NCBI GenBank assembly: GCA_003218815.1
Contig: QHON01000034.1
Span: 1-16,752 of the forward strand
From: Verrucomicrobiota bacterium
Lineage (GTDB): Bacteria; Verrucomicrobiota; Verrucomicrobiia; Chthoniobacterales; UBA10450
Length of the DNA stretch: 16,752 nucleotides
Direction of reading: 5' to 3'
Position numbers and translations under genes: made by a program. Shown here piece after piece: positions 7,873 to 15,940 of this stretch. A model generated the notes under the pieces. That model saw only the letters and a list, made by a program, of their open reading frames with translations, was not told where the DNA came from and made no database searches. How positions within the stretch are numbered: the first letter of the stretch is position 1; every line of letters begins with the position of its first letter.

Positions 7873-8763
7873 TCAGCGCCTTTCAGCCTTGGGGCGTTGT
7901 ATGCTTTGCTGGCGGGGGTTCGCGTCGATCTTCGCCGCACTATCCCGGTAAAATAAGATGCCGTGCGCCCGTAAATTGCTGACTAGTGCCCGCAGATCAT
8001 TCGCCAACGCTTGATTATTCAAGACTTCGGCTAACAACCCTTTTCCTTCCCTCGCAGTCCGGAGCAATTTCCGCGTATCCGCAATCGCATTCTGCAAATT
8101 ATCGGCTGATTTTTTCGCAGACTCCATTGTTGAATCCGCTTTGTCGATGACGCCATCCAATTTCTTTGAAGACTCGGCAAGCGCACCCGTAGCCTCGTTC
8201 AAATGTTCCATGGAGGATTTCAGATTTTCCATGTTCTCGGAAGAGAGAGTATCTTGATTCAATCGCGCCGCAGCGACGTCGATCTTCTGGACCGTCCCGC
8301 GCAGATCGGTCACGAGCGCGCCGCCTTCCCTTGTAAGATCGTCGATGCCAGTTTCACGCGCACCATTAATGTAGGTATTTGGCGCCAGAAAAGCCTTCGG
8401 CTGCCCGGCCGGCATCGTCACGTTTACGAACCGGTCACCAAGCAGACCAGAACTTCCGACGGTGAATTTGCTTCCTTCAGGGACCTTAATGTAATCATAA
8501 ATCTTCAACGGCACATCCACGCCCTGGCCTTCGCGAACCATTCGTGGACCGCCCGAGACTTTTCCGATCTTCGCGCCCGCGAGCAAAACATCAGAACCTT
8601 TCAACAGTCCACTCGCGTCATTGAAGCGGACGGTGAGCGGATAATAAGTTCTAAGGCCTTCGCCAAGACGACCGAATTGCACGACCAGCGCGCCTAACAT
8701 CGCTAATCCAACGAAGACAAAGGCGCCTACTTTAAATTCCAAACCTCGTTCGTGTCGATTCAT
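7873..8763 (-). CDS. mlaD: MlaD-type MCE-domain substrate-binding protein
   Basis: From the ATG at 8763 this is a 296-residue protein. MNRHERGLEFKVGAFVFVG leads into a single N-terminal membrane segment (about 10-30), then an MCE domain starting LTVRFNDASGLLKGSDVLLAG and running through LLGDRFVNV. A long helical/coiled-coil C-terminus follows (from about 150, rich in Leu, Asn, Ser, Lys). MCE proteins of this form make hexameric rings that pass phospholipid between membranes and bind the MlaE/MlaF transporter. A TTG 24 bases upstream is in frame, but the ATG fits the family start better. It follows mlaF by 27 bases and closes the operon. No MlaC or STAS-domain MlaB gene is in the window. Confidence 0.88.
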   Translation of the reverse strand: MNRHERGLEFKVGAFVFVGLAMLGALVVQFGRLGEGLRTYYPLTVRFNDASGLLKGSDVLLAGAKIGKVSGGPRMVREGQGVDVPLKIYDYIKVPEGSKFTVGSSGLLGDRFVNVTMPAGQPKAFLAPNTYINGARETGIDDLTREGGALVTDLRGTVQKIDVAAARLNQDTLSSENMENLKSSMEHLNEATGALAESSKKLDGVIDKADSTMESAKKSADNLQNAIADTRKLLRTAREGKGLLAEVLNNQALANDLRALVSNLRAHGILFYRDSAAKIDANPRQQSIQRPKAERR

Positions 8764-8790
8764 CAGTTTCCAACTCTCATCTCTCAATCT

Positions 8791-9606
8791 TCAAGTCTCA
8801 ACTTTGTCCTCACGTTCTTCAGTGGAACGTCCGAGCAAGAAATCCTCCAAAATCGGATCGCTCGTTTGCTGAAACTGAATCGGCGTACCGTAGAAATAAA
8901 TTCGACCTTCATGCAAGTAGGCAATGTGATTAGCGACATCGAATGCGCTTTTCATGTCGTGCGTGACCACAATGCTCGTCATTCCCAGCCGTTTCTGTAA
9001 TCGGCGAATCAGTCGATTAATACTGTCCGCGACGACCGGATCGAGACCGGAAGTCGGCTCATCATATAGCACGCACTTCGGCCGGCGAATGATTGACCGC
9101 GCAAGACCGACGCGCTTTTTCATTCCACCACTGAGACTCACCGGCATTTTTTCTTCCTGACCTTCGAGTTCTACCACGTCGAGCATCTGCCGGACGTTTT
9201 CGCGCAGAACATTTGGGTCACGCTCGCCCGCTTCCCGCAACGGAAAGGCGATGTTTTCCGCCACTGTCATCGAATCAAAAAGTGCGGCACCTTGAAAAAG
9301 AATGCCGATCTTTTGCCGGATGGCGCTGAGTTGGCGCTCGTTCAACCCGGTAATGTTTTGGCCTTCGATCCAAATTTCACCTGCATCAGGTTGCATTAGT
9401 CCAACCAGGTGTTTAAGCAAGACGCTCTTACCGCCACCGCTGCGACCGATGATGGCAAGAGTTTCACCGTGCGCGACTTCGAGATCGACGCCGCGCAAAA
9501 TTTCCTGCCCGTCGATCGTCTTTATCAAATCGCGCACCGTCAGCATCGAGTTAACGGGTCGATCTTGCGATGGCGTTGCCGAAATCTGAGGCGACGTTTC
9601 AATCAT
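8791..9606 (-). CDS. mlaF: MlaF-type ABC transporter ATPase
   Basis: This 271-residue protein starts at the ATG at 9606, which overlaps the mlaE stop as ATGA. Walker A is GRSGGGKS (54-61), the Q-loop is at LFQGAALF (103-110), the ABC signature is LSGGMKKRVGLAR (158-170), Walker B is CVLYDEP (178-184) and the switch His is in VVTHD (about 216). The GAALFDSMTV stretch and the MKKRV signature are typical of MlaF/Ttg2A lipid importers and set it apart from drug or amino-acid ABC proteins. It powers phospholipid movement with MlaE in the inner membrane and MlaD in the periplasm. Confidence 0.93.
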   Translation of the reverse strand: MIETSPQISATPSQDRPVNSMLTVRDLIKTIDGQEILRGVDLEVAHGETLAIIGRSGGGKSVLLKHLVGLMQPDAGEIWIEGQNITGLNERQLSAIRQKIGILFQGAALFDSMTVAENIAFPLREAGERDPNVLRENVRQMLDVVELEGQEEKMPVSLSGGMKKRVGLARSIIRRPKCVLYDEPTSGLDPVVADSINRLIRRLQKRLGMTSIVVTHDMKSAFDVANHIAYLHEGRIYFYGTPIQFQQTSDPILEDFLLGRSTEEREDKVET

Positions 9607-10400
9607 TGATATCCGGCCGGATAAATTATGTTGAGCAGCATTGTGAGGAAGAAATTGCAAATCAGGACCGCGAGCGACGAATTTACCACGGCCTCAGTCG
9701 TCGCGCGGCCGACACCGACTGCGCCTTCGCGCGCGCTCAATCCTTTTTGGCAACTGATGAATACAATCAAAATCCCGAAGCAAAACGCTTTCGACAGACC
9801 CATGATGATGTCGCGATTACGTGTCCAGCGCACCATGTTCGCCATATAATAAGTGCCGTTGATCTCGAGCATGAAAATCGCGATGAAATAGCCAGCAGCG
9901 ATACCGACGGCGATGCATTCGGCCACCAGCAGCGGCATTGACACCATCATGGCAAGCGCACGCGGCACGACCAGATAATCGGTCGGATAAACTGCGAGCG
10001 CTCGTAAAGCATCGATCTGCTCGGTCACTTTCATTGTGCCGATTTCCGCCGACATGGCGGCGCCGACGCGACCTGCCACCATCAATGCCGTGAGCACCGG
10101 ACCAAGTTCGCGACAGATCGCGACCGATACGACTGCCCCAGTCGCCGATCCCATTCCGATTTTATTAAATTGAAAGAACGTCTGGGCCGAGAAGACTGCA
10201 CCAGTAAACCCACCCGTGATCACGACGACAAGTTGTGAAAGCAAACCAATCTCGACGATTTGGTCGAGAAATAGTTTCCAGCGCAGCTTGTGTGTAAAGA
10301 TCGAGCGAAATGTATCAGCCGCCAGCAACACGACCTCGCCCAGATATTGGAAAAACGCGAGAAAAGTTCCTCCGAGCGCGTTAAATAATCGAGCCATCAT
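9603..10400 (-). CDS. mlaE: MlaE-type ABC permease
   Basis: From the ATG at 10400 this is 265 residues (an ATG one codon later and a TTG 18 bases upstream are alternatives). There are five or so hydrophobic segments, an amphipathic N-terminus (ARLFNALGGTFLAFFQYLGE) and the permease signature ELGPVLTALMVAGRVGAAMSAEIGTMKVTEQIDAL, which is diagnostic of the MlaE/YrbE family. The ATPase-coupling helix is in that stretch. ATGA overlap with mlaF points to translational coupling. It lies 34 bases after a small unknown gene on the same strand. Confidence 0.93.
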   Translation of the reverse strand: MMARLFNALGGTFLAFFQYLGEVVLLAADTFRSIFTHKLRWKLFLDQIVEIGLLSQLVVVITGGFTGAVFSAQTFFQFNKIGMGSATGAVVSVAICRELGPVLTALMVAGRVGAAMSAEIGTMKVTEQIDALRALAVYPTDYLVVPRALAMMVSMPLLVAECIAVGIAAGYFIAIFMLEINGTYYMANMVRWTRNRDIIMGLSKAFCFGILIVFISCQKGLSAREGAVGVGRATTEAVVNSSLAVLICNFFLTMLLNIIYPAGYQ

Positions 10401-10434
10401 CAAGAAAGCGCACGACAATATGTGTCGCGCCCTC

Positions 10435-10695
10435 TCAAACTCTTAACGGTTCCGTTTCTGTTTTCGACCGAAGTTGCGCCGAAATGGTGCGGATGAATCG
10501 TGGATTGAGGCCGAGCTTAAAGATGGCGCAAATTTCACGGACGCTGACCGTGGGTTGATCGAACTCGAGATAAGCTAGACCGTGATTGTTACCGAATTTA
10601 TCGCGCAGACCCGCAATCGCCTCGAGTTGGTGATCCAGTTCCAATATTTTATTAAAGTCGCGCAATCCAGCGGCATAAACGTCCAGTTCGATCAT
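10435..10695 (-). CDS. Small protein of unknown function ahead of mlaE
   Basis: From the ATG at 10695 this is 86 residues; a TTG at 10722 would add nine. I do not recognise it. The alternation of strand-like and helix-like stretches (MIELDVYAAGL, then FNKILELDHQLEAIAGLRDK, LAYLEFDQPTVSVREICAIF, LGLNPRFIRTI) resembles a compact ferredoxin-like or HMA-like fold, but metal-binding Cys pairs are absent. No signal peptide or membrane segment is seen. The 100 bases upstream read in another frame as a plausible helical segment (LRDAQTVEAGERLKRCIVAR) that ends in a stop at 10706. One base fewer at the CCC complementary to 10710-10712 would join it to this gene, so the real protein may be longer. It probably shares a transcript with mlaEFD, 34 bases downstream. 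Confidence 0.6.
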   Translation of the reverse strand: MIELDVYAAGLRDFNKILELDHQLEAIAGLRDKFGNNHGLAYLEFDQPTVSVREICAIFKLGLNPRFIRTISAQLRSKTETEPLRV

Positions 10696-10803
10696 CTCCG
10701 GGAATTTACGGGCACCTTGCAACGATGCAACGCTTTAACCGTTCGCCCGCTTCGACTGTTTGCGCATCGCGCAAAGCTGCGATAAGAAGTGTCGATTTAA
10801 CGA

Positions 10804-11298
10804 ATGAGTCGCCCCGCTCCATTTCTGCTTGCGAGCAATCTTTTGTTCGGCGCCTTGTTCTTCGGCGGCTGCGAAACCGTACCCCAAGGAATTCAGCAGG
10901 CAAGAATCGAGATGGCGCAGCGCATAGCTGCCGAACCGGCGGGGGATTATTTTATCGGCCGCCGATATTATAAACCCGATTTCAAATTCTGGGGTTACGT
11001 GCGACGGCCGGGTCAGCCGTGGAGCGCAGCGCAGTTGGTGATGTTAAATGAAAAGCAAAAGCTCGCACCAGACCGCGAGCAGCTTAGCTTCGGGAGCGAC
11101 AATAATTACGAATACAAGCTTTACGGCAGCTTTAGCGGCGACAATGTTTACGAACCAGCTAGCAACAGCATTTATCCGGAGTTCACCTTGAAGGGTTACG
11201 AATTAATTTCGACGAATCCATCGCCGATTTTTAAGAGCCAATTTCGTGGCAAAGCCACAGCAGCGGACTTGCGTTACATGGTCGAAAAGCCCGAGTAA
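10804..11298 (+). CDS. Putative lipoprotein of unknown function
   Basis: The protein has 164 residues. The N-terminus has an Arg, a hydrophobic core (FLLASNLLFGALFF) and GGC with Cys23, a slightly atypical lipobox (Phe-Gly-Gly-Cys). The mature part contains a charged helix (GIQQARIEMAQRIAAEP) and Tyr/Phe-rich strands (GDYFIGRRYYKPDFKFWGYV, NNYEYKLYGSFSGDNVYEP), ending near LRYMVEKPE. No known domain is recognised. It is predicted to be anchored to a membrane on the periplasmic side. It is divergent from the small mlaE-linked gene, with about 108 bases between starts, and is followed by the palindromic repeat. Confidence 0.75.
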   Translation: MSRPAPFLLASNLLFGALFFGGCETVPQGIQQARIEMAQRIAAEPAGDYFIGRRYYKPDFKFWGYVRRPGQPWSAAQLVMLNEKQKLAPDREQLSFGSDNNYEYKLYGSFSGDNVYEPASNSIYPEFTLKGYELISTNPSPIFKSQFRGKATAADLRYMVEKPE

Positions 11299-11308
11299 AA
11301 TTTGCTGT

Positions 11309-11406
11309 TGTCATTCTGATCGAAGTCGAGGAATCTGCTACTGTTACTTTCGATCGACCATCTGATTTAAGCTACAAGAGATGTCTCGACCCTGCTCGAC
11401 GTGACA
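11309..11406. repeat. REP-like imperfect palindromic element of 98 bases
   Basis: The left arm at 11309-11336 (TGTCATTCTGATCGAAGTCG and on to AATCT) and the right arm at 11379-11406 are imperfect inverted repeats of 28 bases, ending in TGTCA/TGACA. The TGTCATTCTGA-CGAAGTCGA type of sequence is a familiar dispersed intergenic palindrome in several bacterial phyla (from memory). The 42-base loop has no reading frame of note. It fills the gap between the lipoprotein gene and the recombinase and could act as a transcript-end hairpin or a small non-autonomous mobile element. Confidence 0.6.
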
Positions 11407-11420
11407 TAAGCTCTGGACGT

Positions 11421-12308
11421 ATTGTAAAAGCGGATCCTCTTGTTGAGGAATTCCTCCGCCATCTGGCGATCGAGAGAAATGCCTCACCCCGCACGCTCAA
11501 GGCGTATCGCAACGCACTGGCGGAGTTTCGCTCGGAAAACGCGACACCATGGAAGAAATGCACGGCGAATGATTTCCGTGACCACCTTTTTACGATCATG
11601 AAGCGCGGGCAAGCGCGTTCCTACGTGCGATTGCAATTTTCCGCCTTGCGCACGTTCTATCGTTTTCTGGTGGATCGGAAAAAATTACGGCGTGATCCCG
11701 TGCGCGAACTGCAATTGCCAAAAATCGACAAAAAACTTCCACTCGTACTCACCCGTCAGCAGATTGAGGAGCTGCTTGCAGCACCAGCCCAGGTGGCGAA
11801 GAATCGAGCCGCGCCCGCTTGGATGCCGCTGCGCGATATCGCAATCATGGAACTTTTTTATAGCAGCGGGTTGCGTTTAAGCGAGCTGGCCGCTCTCGGT
11901 GTTTCCCATTTCGATCCTTACACTGAGTCGGTGCGTGTGTTCGGCAAAGGCCGCAAGGAACGCGTTTGTCCTGTGGGCCTTCCCGCGCTGGAAGCGATCT
12001 CGCGCTATCGCGCAGCAGCCAACGTGCATTCGGGACCACTCTTCATAAACAAGATGCGCAAACGAATGTCGACCCGCTCAATTTGGCTTGTCCTAAAGCG
12101 TTATTTGCGGCACACGTCGATTCCGATTTCGATCAGCCCGCACAAACTTCGACATAGTTTCGCGACACACATGCTCGATCGCGGCGCCGATTTGCGCAGC
12201 GTGCAAGCATTGCTCGGCCACGCCAGTCTTTCGACCACGCAAATTTATACGCATGTGACCACTGAGCGGCTGAAGAAAGCCTACGCGGATGCGCACCCGA
12301 GGGCGTAG
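11421..12308 (+). CDS. XerC/XerD-type tyrosine recombinase, start codon unusual or disrupted
   Basis: The frame carries a complete site-specific recombinase of about 295 residues. The N-terminal SAM-like core-binding domain reads DPLVEEFLRHLAIERNASPR and so on. The catalytic domain holds Arg152 (SGLRLSELA), Lys176 (FGKGRKERV), His241 and Arg244 (PHKLRHSFATHML), His267 (LLGHASLSTTQ) and the nucleophile Tyr276 (IYTHV), numbered from an ATT at 11421. Upstream of 11598 no in-frame ATG, GTG or TTG exists, yet the core-binding domain clearly begins near 11430. ATT at 11421 gives the normal family length. An ATG at 11381 would serve if one C of the CCC at 11390-11392 were absent. Expected role: resolution of chromosome dimers at a dif-like site, or another XerC-like function. 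No dif site or partner is seen. Confidence 0.85.
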   Translation: MVKADPLVEEFLRHLAIERNASPRTLKAYRNALAEFRSENATPWKKCTANDFRDHLFTIMKRGQARSYVRLQFSALRTFYRFLVDRKKLRRDPVRELQLPKIDKKLPLVLTRQQIEELLAAPAQVAKNRAAPAWMPLRDIAIMELFYSSGLRLSELAALGVSHFDPYTESVRVFGKGRKERVCPVGLPALEAISRYRAAANVHSGPLFINKMRKRMSTRSIWLVLKRYLRHTSIPISISPHKLRHSFATHMLDRGADLRSVQALLGHASLSTTQIYTHVTTERLKKAYADAHPRA

Positions 12309-12325
12309 CCGACAACTTGAAGCAC

Positions 12326-12350
12326 GGTAAACCGCCCTTACCTCTAGAGG
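12326..12350. terminator. Weak inverted repeats between convergent recombinase and clpC ends
   Basis: In the 47-base convergent gap, GGTAA (12326-12330) pairs with TTACC (12338-12342) around a 7-base loop. The adjoining CCTCTAGAGG (12341-12350) is a perfect 10-base palindrome. Neither has a clear T-tract, so intrinsic termination is only a possibility. Confidence 0.25.
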
Positions 12351-12355
12351 CAAAA

Positions 12356-14821
12356 TTAGCTCGCGCTTGCGGCCGCGCCGTGCGGCTCAGCGACATGGAA
12401 TATTAGTTTTCCATCCGCTGCGGTAACCTCGACACGGTCGCCCGCTTTGACGTTGCCTCTGAGTAATTCTTCGGCAAGCGGGTCTTCGAGATAACGCTCA
12501 ACCGCGCGCCGCATTGGTCGCGCACCGTAATTAGGATCGTACCCTTTCTCGATCACGAACTCATGCGCCGCAGTATCGAGGGCGATTTCGATCTCTTTCA
12601 TTTTGATGCGCGCCTTCACCTTTGCCACTTCCAGATCGACAATGCGCATCAGATGCGGTTTGTCGAGCGAGTGGAAGACAATGGTTTCGTCGAGACGGTT
12701 GAGAAATTCCGGTTTAAAGACGCGCTTGGTTTCTTCCATGATTTTATCGCGCATTGATTCGTAATCGTGCCCTTCGCGTGGGGCGCCAAAACCCATCACC
12801 GTCTGTTTCTTGAGCAATTCGGCACCGACATTTGAGGTCATGATAATGATCGTGTTCCGGAAATCGATTTTGCGGCCTAACGAGTCAGTAATTTTGCCTT
12901 CCTCGAGAATCTGCAAAAGCAAGTGCATCACATCCGGATGGGCTTTCTCGATTTCGTCAAACAGGACCACCGAATATGGCCGTCGCCGCACCGCCTCGGA
13001 AAGTTGCCCACCTTCTTCATAGCCGACATAACCCGGCGGCGAGCCGATCAACCGCGAGGCCGTAAATTTTTCCATGTACTCAGACATATCGATCTGAATG
13101 AGCGCGTCGGAATCGCCAAACATAAACTCGGCAAGTGTGCGAGCGAGATAGGTTTTACCGACGCCCGTTGGACCGAGGAAGACGAATGAGCCAATCGGCC
13201 GTTTGGGATCTTTCAAATCTGCACGCGAACGGCGCAATGCTTTGCTAATGGCGGTCACAGCTTCGTCCTGGCCGATGACCCGCTGCTTCAGCTCGGCTTC
13301 CATCATTAATAATTTTTGGGTTTCCTCCTGTTCTATCCGTTGCAAAGGAACACCCGTGACTTTGGAGATGATGTGCATCATGTCGTCTGCCGTTACGACC
13401 ACTTCTTTCTCTTCGCGCTCCTCGCGCCACTTGTTCAGGATGGCATCGAGTTTCTCTTTGGTTTGCTTCTCGCTATCGCGAAGCGCGGCGGCTTTTTCAA
13501 AATCCTGCGCTTTGATCGCCGCTTCTTTTTCAAGGCGGATATTTTCAATTTCCTTCTCGATCTCCTTAACGTCAGGCGGACGAGTCATGGCGCTGATGCG
13601 GGCGCGGGCACCGGCTTCATCCATGACGTCGATTGCTTTATCGGGAAGGAAACGTCCGGTAATATAGCGATCGGAGAATCTGACCGCGGTCTCGAGCGCT
13701 TCATCGGTGAGTTTCGCCTTGTGATGGGCCTCGTATTTCGGACGCAAACCTTTGAGGATTTGGATCGCCTCATCGACCGTGGGGGCGTCGACTTTCACCG
13801 TCTGGAAGCGACGTTCAAGAGCGGCGTCTTTCTCGATGTATTTACGGTATTCGTTCATTGTCGTCGCACCGACGCATTGCAATTCTCCACGACTCAAAGC
13901 CGGTTTAATAATGTTCGAAGCATCCATGGCGCCTTCGGCTGAGCCAGCGCCGACGATCGTGTGCAGTTCATCGATAAATAGGATGACATTTTTGGAACGA
14001 CGGATTTCATCCATTACCGCTTTGATGCGTTCCTCGAATTGTCCGCGATATTTTGTTCCCGCAACCATCAGGGCCAAGTCGAGAGTGACTACTCTCTTGT
14101 CGCGTAACAATTCGGGCACATTCCCGTTTGCAATCTCCTGTGCCAGACCTTCGGCGATGGCTGTCTTTCCAACGCCTGCCTCACCAATTAACACCGGATT
14201 GTTTTTCGTCCTCCGGCAAAGCACTTGAATGACGCGCTCAATCTCGTTGCGGCGACCAATCACCGGATCGAGTTCATCTTTTTTTGCAAGATCGGTGAGA
14301 TCGCGGCCAAATGCGCGGAGCGCGGGAGTCTTGACCTCTTTTTTTGTCGGCTCTCCGCTTTCCTGATCTGATTCGGGCGGCGTAAAATTTGGATCGAGCT
14401 CTTTAAGAATTTCGTTGCGAGTGCGTTCGATATCGACTTCAAGGCTCTTGAGCACGCGCGCCGCGACGCCCTCTCCTTCCCGCAAGAGGCCGAGTAAAAT
14501 GTGTTCCGTGCCGACGTAGGAATGGTTGAGGGCTTTGGCTTCCTTGCCTGCGAGCGCCAGCACTTTTTTGACGCGTGGAGTATAAGGAACATTACCGACC
14601 ATCTTGGTTTCCGGGCCAGAGCCGACCTGCTTCTCCACCTCCATGCGCACGGTCTCGAGATCGAGACCCATCTTTTGCAGAACGTTCACGGCCACTCCTT
14701 GCCCCAGTTTAATGAGTCCCAAAAGGAGGTGTTCAGTGCCGACGTAGTTGTGATTAAAGCGGTCGGCCTCTTTGCGAGCAAGCGCCAGAACTTGTTGAGC
14801 GCGCGGCGTGAAATTATTCAT
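12356..14821 (-). CDS. clpC: ClpC, AAA+ unfoldase of the Clp protease
   Basis: From the ATG at 14821 this is 821 residues, beginning MNNFTPRAQQVLALARKEAD as ClpC proteins do; an ATG at 14848 is less likely. The N domain has two Clp repeats (about 4-65 and 80-140). D1 has Walker A GEAGVGKT (213-220) and Walker B ILFIDE (280-285). The middle domain at about 415-470 holds a UVR-like stretch (IKAQDFEKAAALRDSEKQ). D2 has Walker A GPTGVGKT (550-557) and Walker B VVLFDEI (618-624). A ClpP-docking loop of the LGF type is read as VMGFG (675-679). It unfolds substrates for ClpP in the cytoplasm; the N domain of ClpC binds phosphoarginine in Firmicutes. The start overlaps the mcsB stop by 8 bases. No clpP is in the window. 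Confidence 0.97.
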   Translation of the reverse strand: MNNFTPRAQQVLALARKEADRFNHNYVGTEHLLLGLIKLGQGVAVNVLQKMGLDLETVRMEVEKQVGSGPETKMVGNVPYTPRVKKVLALAGKEAKALNHSYVGTEHILLGLLREGEGVAARVLKSLEVDIERTRNEILKELDPNFTPPESDQESGEPTKKEVKTPALRAFGRDLTDLAKKDELDPVIGRRNEIERVIQVLCRRTKNNPVLIGEAGVGKTAIAEGLAQEIANGNVPELLRDKRVVTLDLALMVAGTKYRGQFEERIKAVMDEIRRSKNVILFIDELHTIVGAGSAEGAMDASNIIKPALSRGELQCVGATTMNEYRKYIEKDAALERRFQTVKVDAPTVDEAIQILKGLRPKYEAHHKAKLTDEALETAVRFSDRYITGRFLPDKAIDVMDEAGARARISAMTRPPDVKEIEKEIENIRLEKEAAIKAQDFEKAAALRDSEKQTKEKLDAILNKWREEREEKEVVVTADDMMHIISKVTGVPLQRIEQEETQKLLMMEAELKQRVIGQDEAVTAISKALRRSRADLKDPKRPIGSFVFLGPTGVGKTYLARTLAEFMFGDSDALIQIDMSEYMEKFTASRLIGSPPGYVGYEEGGQLSEAVRRRPYSVVLFDEIEKAHPDVMHLLLQILEEGKITDSLGRKIDFRNTIIIMTSNVGAELLKKQTVMGFGAPREGHDYESMRDKIMEETKRVFKPEFLNRLDETIVFHSLDKPHLMRIVDLEVAKVKARIKMKEIEIALDTAAHEFVIEKGYDPNYGARPMRRAVERYLEDPLAEELLRGNVKAGDRVEVTAADGKLIFHVAEPHGAAASAS

Positions 14822-15938
14822 TATTCGATGGCCCGGCAGTCGAGCCATCGCCCGATTCCCTCGCCATCTTACTAATATCAGGTTTAGGGAAGAGTTTCAA
14901 ACGTTCCCGAATAATTTGGGCGCGCAAGTGATCGCGCTCTTCCGCATTTAATTTCTGCTGAGAGCTTTTCTGTAAATGCGCCGGCTGTATGTCGATGAAC
15001 AATTCGTCGATTGGCAGACGTCGATCCTCCGGAAATGCCCCCAAATCCACGCCAAGTTTGATGATGGACAATAAATTGAGCGCTTCTTTTGAAGCCATTG
15101 CGTGAGCGTAAGTCAAGACGCCGTAGGCGCGGCCGATCTGGTCCCAAAGCGTATTTGATTTTTTCTGGAGTAAGACCTGCCGCGCGTCATGTTCCTTCTC
15201 GATGATCGTCTCAATCACTTTGCTCAGACGATTGATGATCTCGTCTTCCTTTTCTCCGAGGGTTGTTTGATTTGAAATCTGGAAAAGATTGCCCATGGCC
15301 TCGGTGCCTTCGCCGTAGAGGCCGCGGACGGCGAGACCGATTTTGCTAACAGCCTGAATGACTTGATTAATCAGTTCACTCAGCACAAGGCCCGGCAAAT
15401 GCAACATGGCGGACGCGCGCATACCAGTGCCTACATTCGTGGGGCACGCGGTCAGATATCCGAGGCGCTGATCGTAGGCGAATTCCAGTTTGCTCTCGAG
15501 CGCGCTGTCGATCTTATCCACCAGTTTGAATGCCTGTTTCAACTGCAAACCGGAACGAATTGACTGCATGCGCAGATGATCCTCTTCGTTGATCATAATA
15601 CTGAGTGTTTGCCGCCGATTCATCACCACCGCGCTGCCAACACCCTTGGCAGCGTGCTCCCGGCTGATCAGATGGCGCTCGACAAGGACTTGGCGCTCGA
15701 GCGCGGAAAGTTCCTGGAGACTTTCGGAAAATGAATCTTGCATCTCCGTGAGCTCTTCTACGCGCGGTCTGATCAGATCGAGGATAGATATGCGTTCCGC
15801 TTTCTTGGCCCAACCGGGAAAAGCGCGGTTGCGCAAGTTGCGCGCGAGCCGCACCCGGCTGCTGATTACAACTTGGTAATGGGGCCCTTCGCCACGCACC
15901 CATTCTCCAGCAGTCGCCATGACGTTGGAAAATTTCAT
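14814..15938 (-). CDS. mcsB: McsB protein arginine kinase
   Basis: This 374-residue member of the phosphagen-kinase family phosphorylates arginine side chains on proteins. Conserved parts visible: SSRVRLARNL (26-35), NEEDHLRMQ (117-125) with the catalytic acidic residues, CPTNVGTGMRAS (165-176) with the active-site Cys loop, RGLYGEGTEAMGNLFQISNQ (205-224), IDIQPAHLQ (315-323) and the RDHLRA segment (335-340). All look intact, so an active kinase is expected. The C-terminal tail from about 351 (PKPDISKMARESGDGSTAGP) is polar and longer than in Bacillus McsB. It starts 2 bases after the mcsA stop and overlaps clpC by 8, a tightly packed operon. The protein marks damaged or regulatory proteins for ClpC (known for the family). 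Confidence 0.96.
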   Translation of the reverse strand: MKFSNVMATAGEWVRGEGPHYQVVISSRVRLARNLRNRAFPGWAKKAERISILDLIRPRVEELTEMQDSFSESLQELSALERQVLVERHLISREHAAKGVGSAVVMNRRQTLSIMINEEDHLRMQSIRSGLQLKQAFKLVDKIDSALESKLEFAYDQRLGYLTACPTNVGTGMRASAMLHLPGLVLSELINQVIQAVSKIGLAVRGLYGEGTEAMGNLFQISNQTTLGEKEDEIINRLSKVIETIIEKEHDARQVLLQKKSNTLWDQIGRAYGVLTYAHAMASKEALNLLSIIKLGVDLGAFPEDRRLPIDELFIDIQPAHLQKSSQQKLNAEERDHLRAQIIRERLKLFPKPDISKMARESGDGSTAGPSNNE

Positions 15939-15940
15939 GG

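Noticed and set aside
10418..10418. TTG start for mlaE giving six additional residues
   Set aside because: The ATG at 10400 fits the amphipathic N-terminus of the family and no ribosome-binding feature supports the TTG.
13316..13942. Plus-strand frame of about 208 residues opposite clpC
   Set aside because: It is antisense to the conserved D1 and middle domains of ClpC and has no recognisable domain; it is a by-product of clpC codon use.
14822..14848. Upstream ATG that would extend ClpC by nine residues
   Set aside because: ClpC proteins begin at the FTPRAQ-type segment. The ATG at 14821 gives that start and a compact overlap with mcsB.
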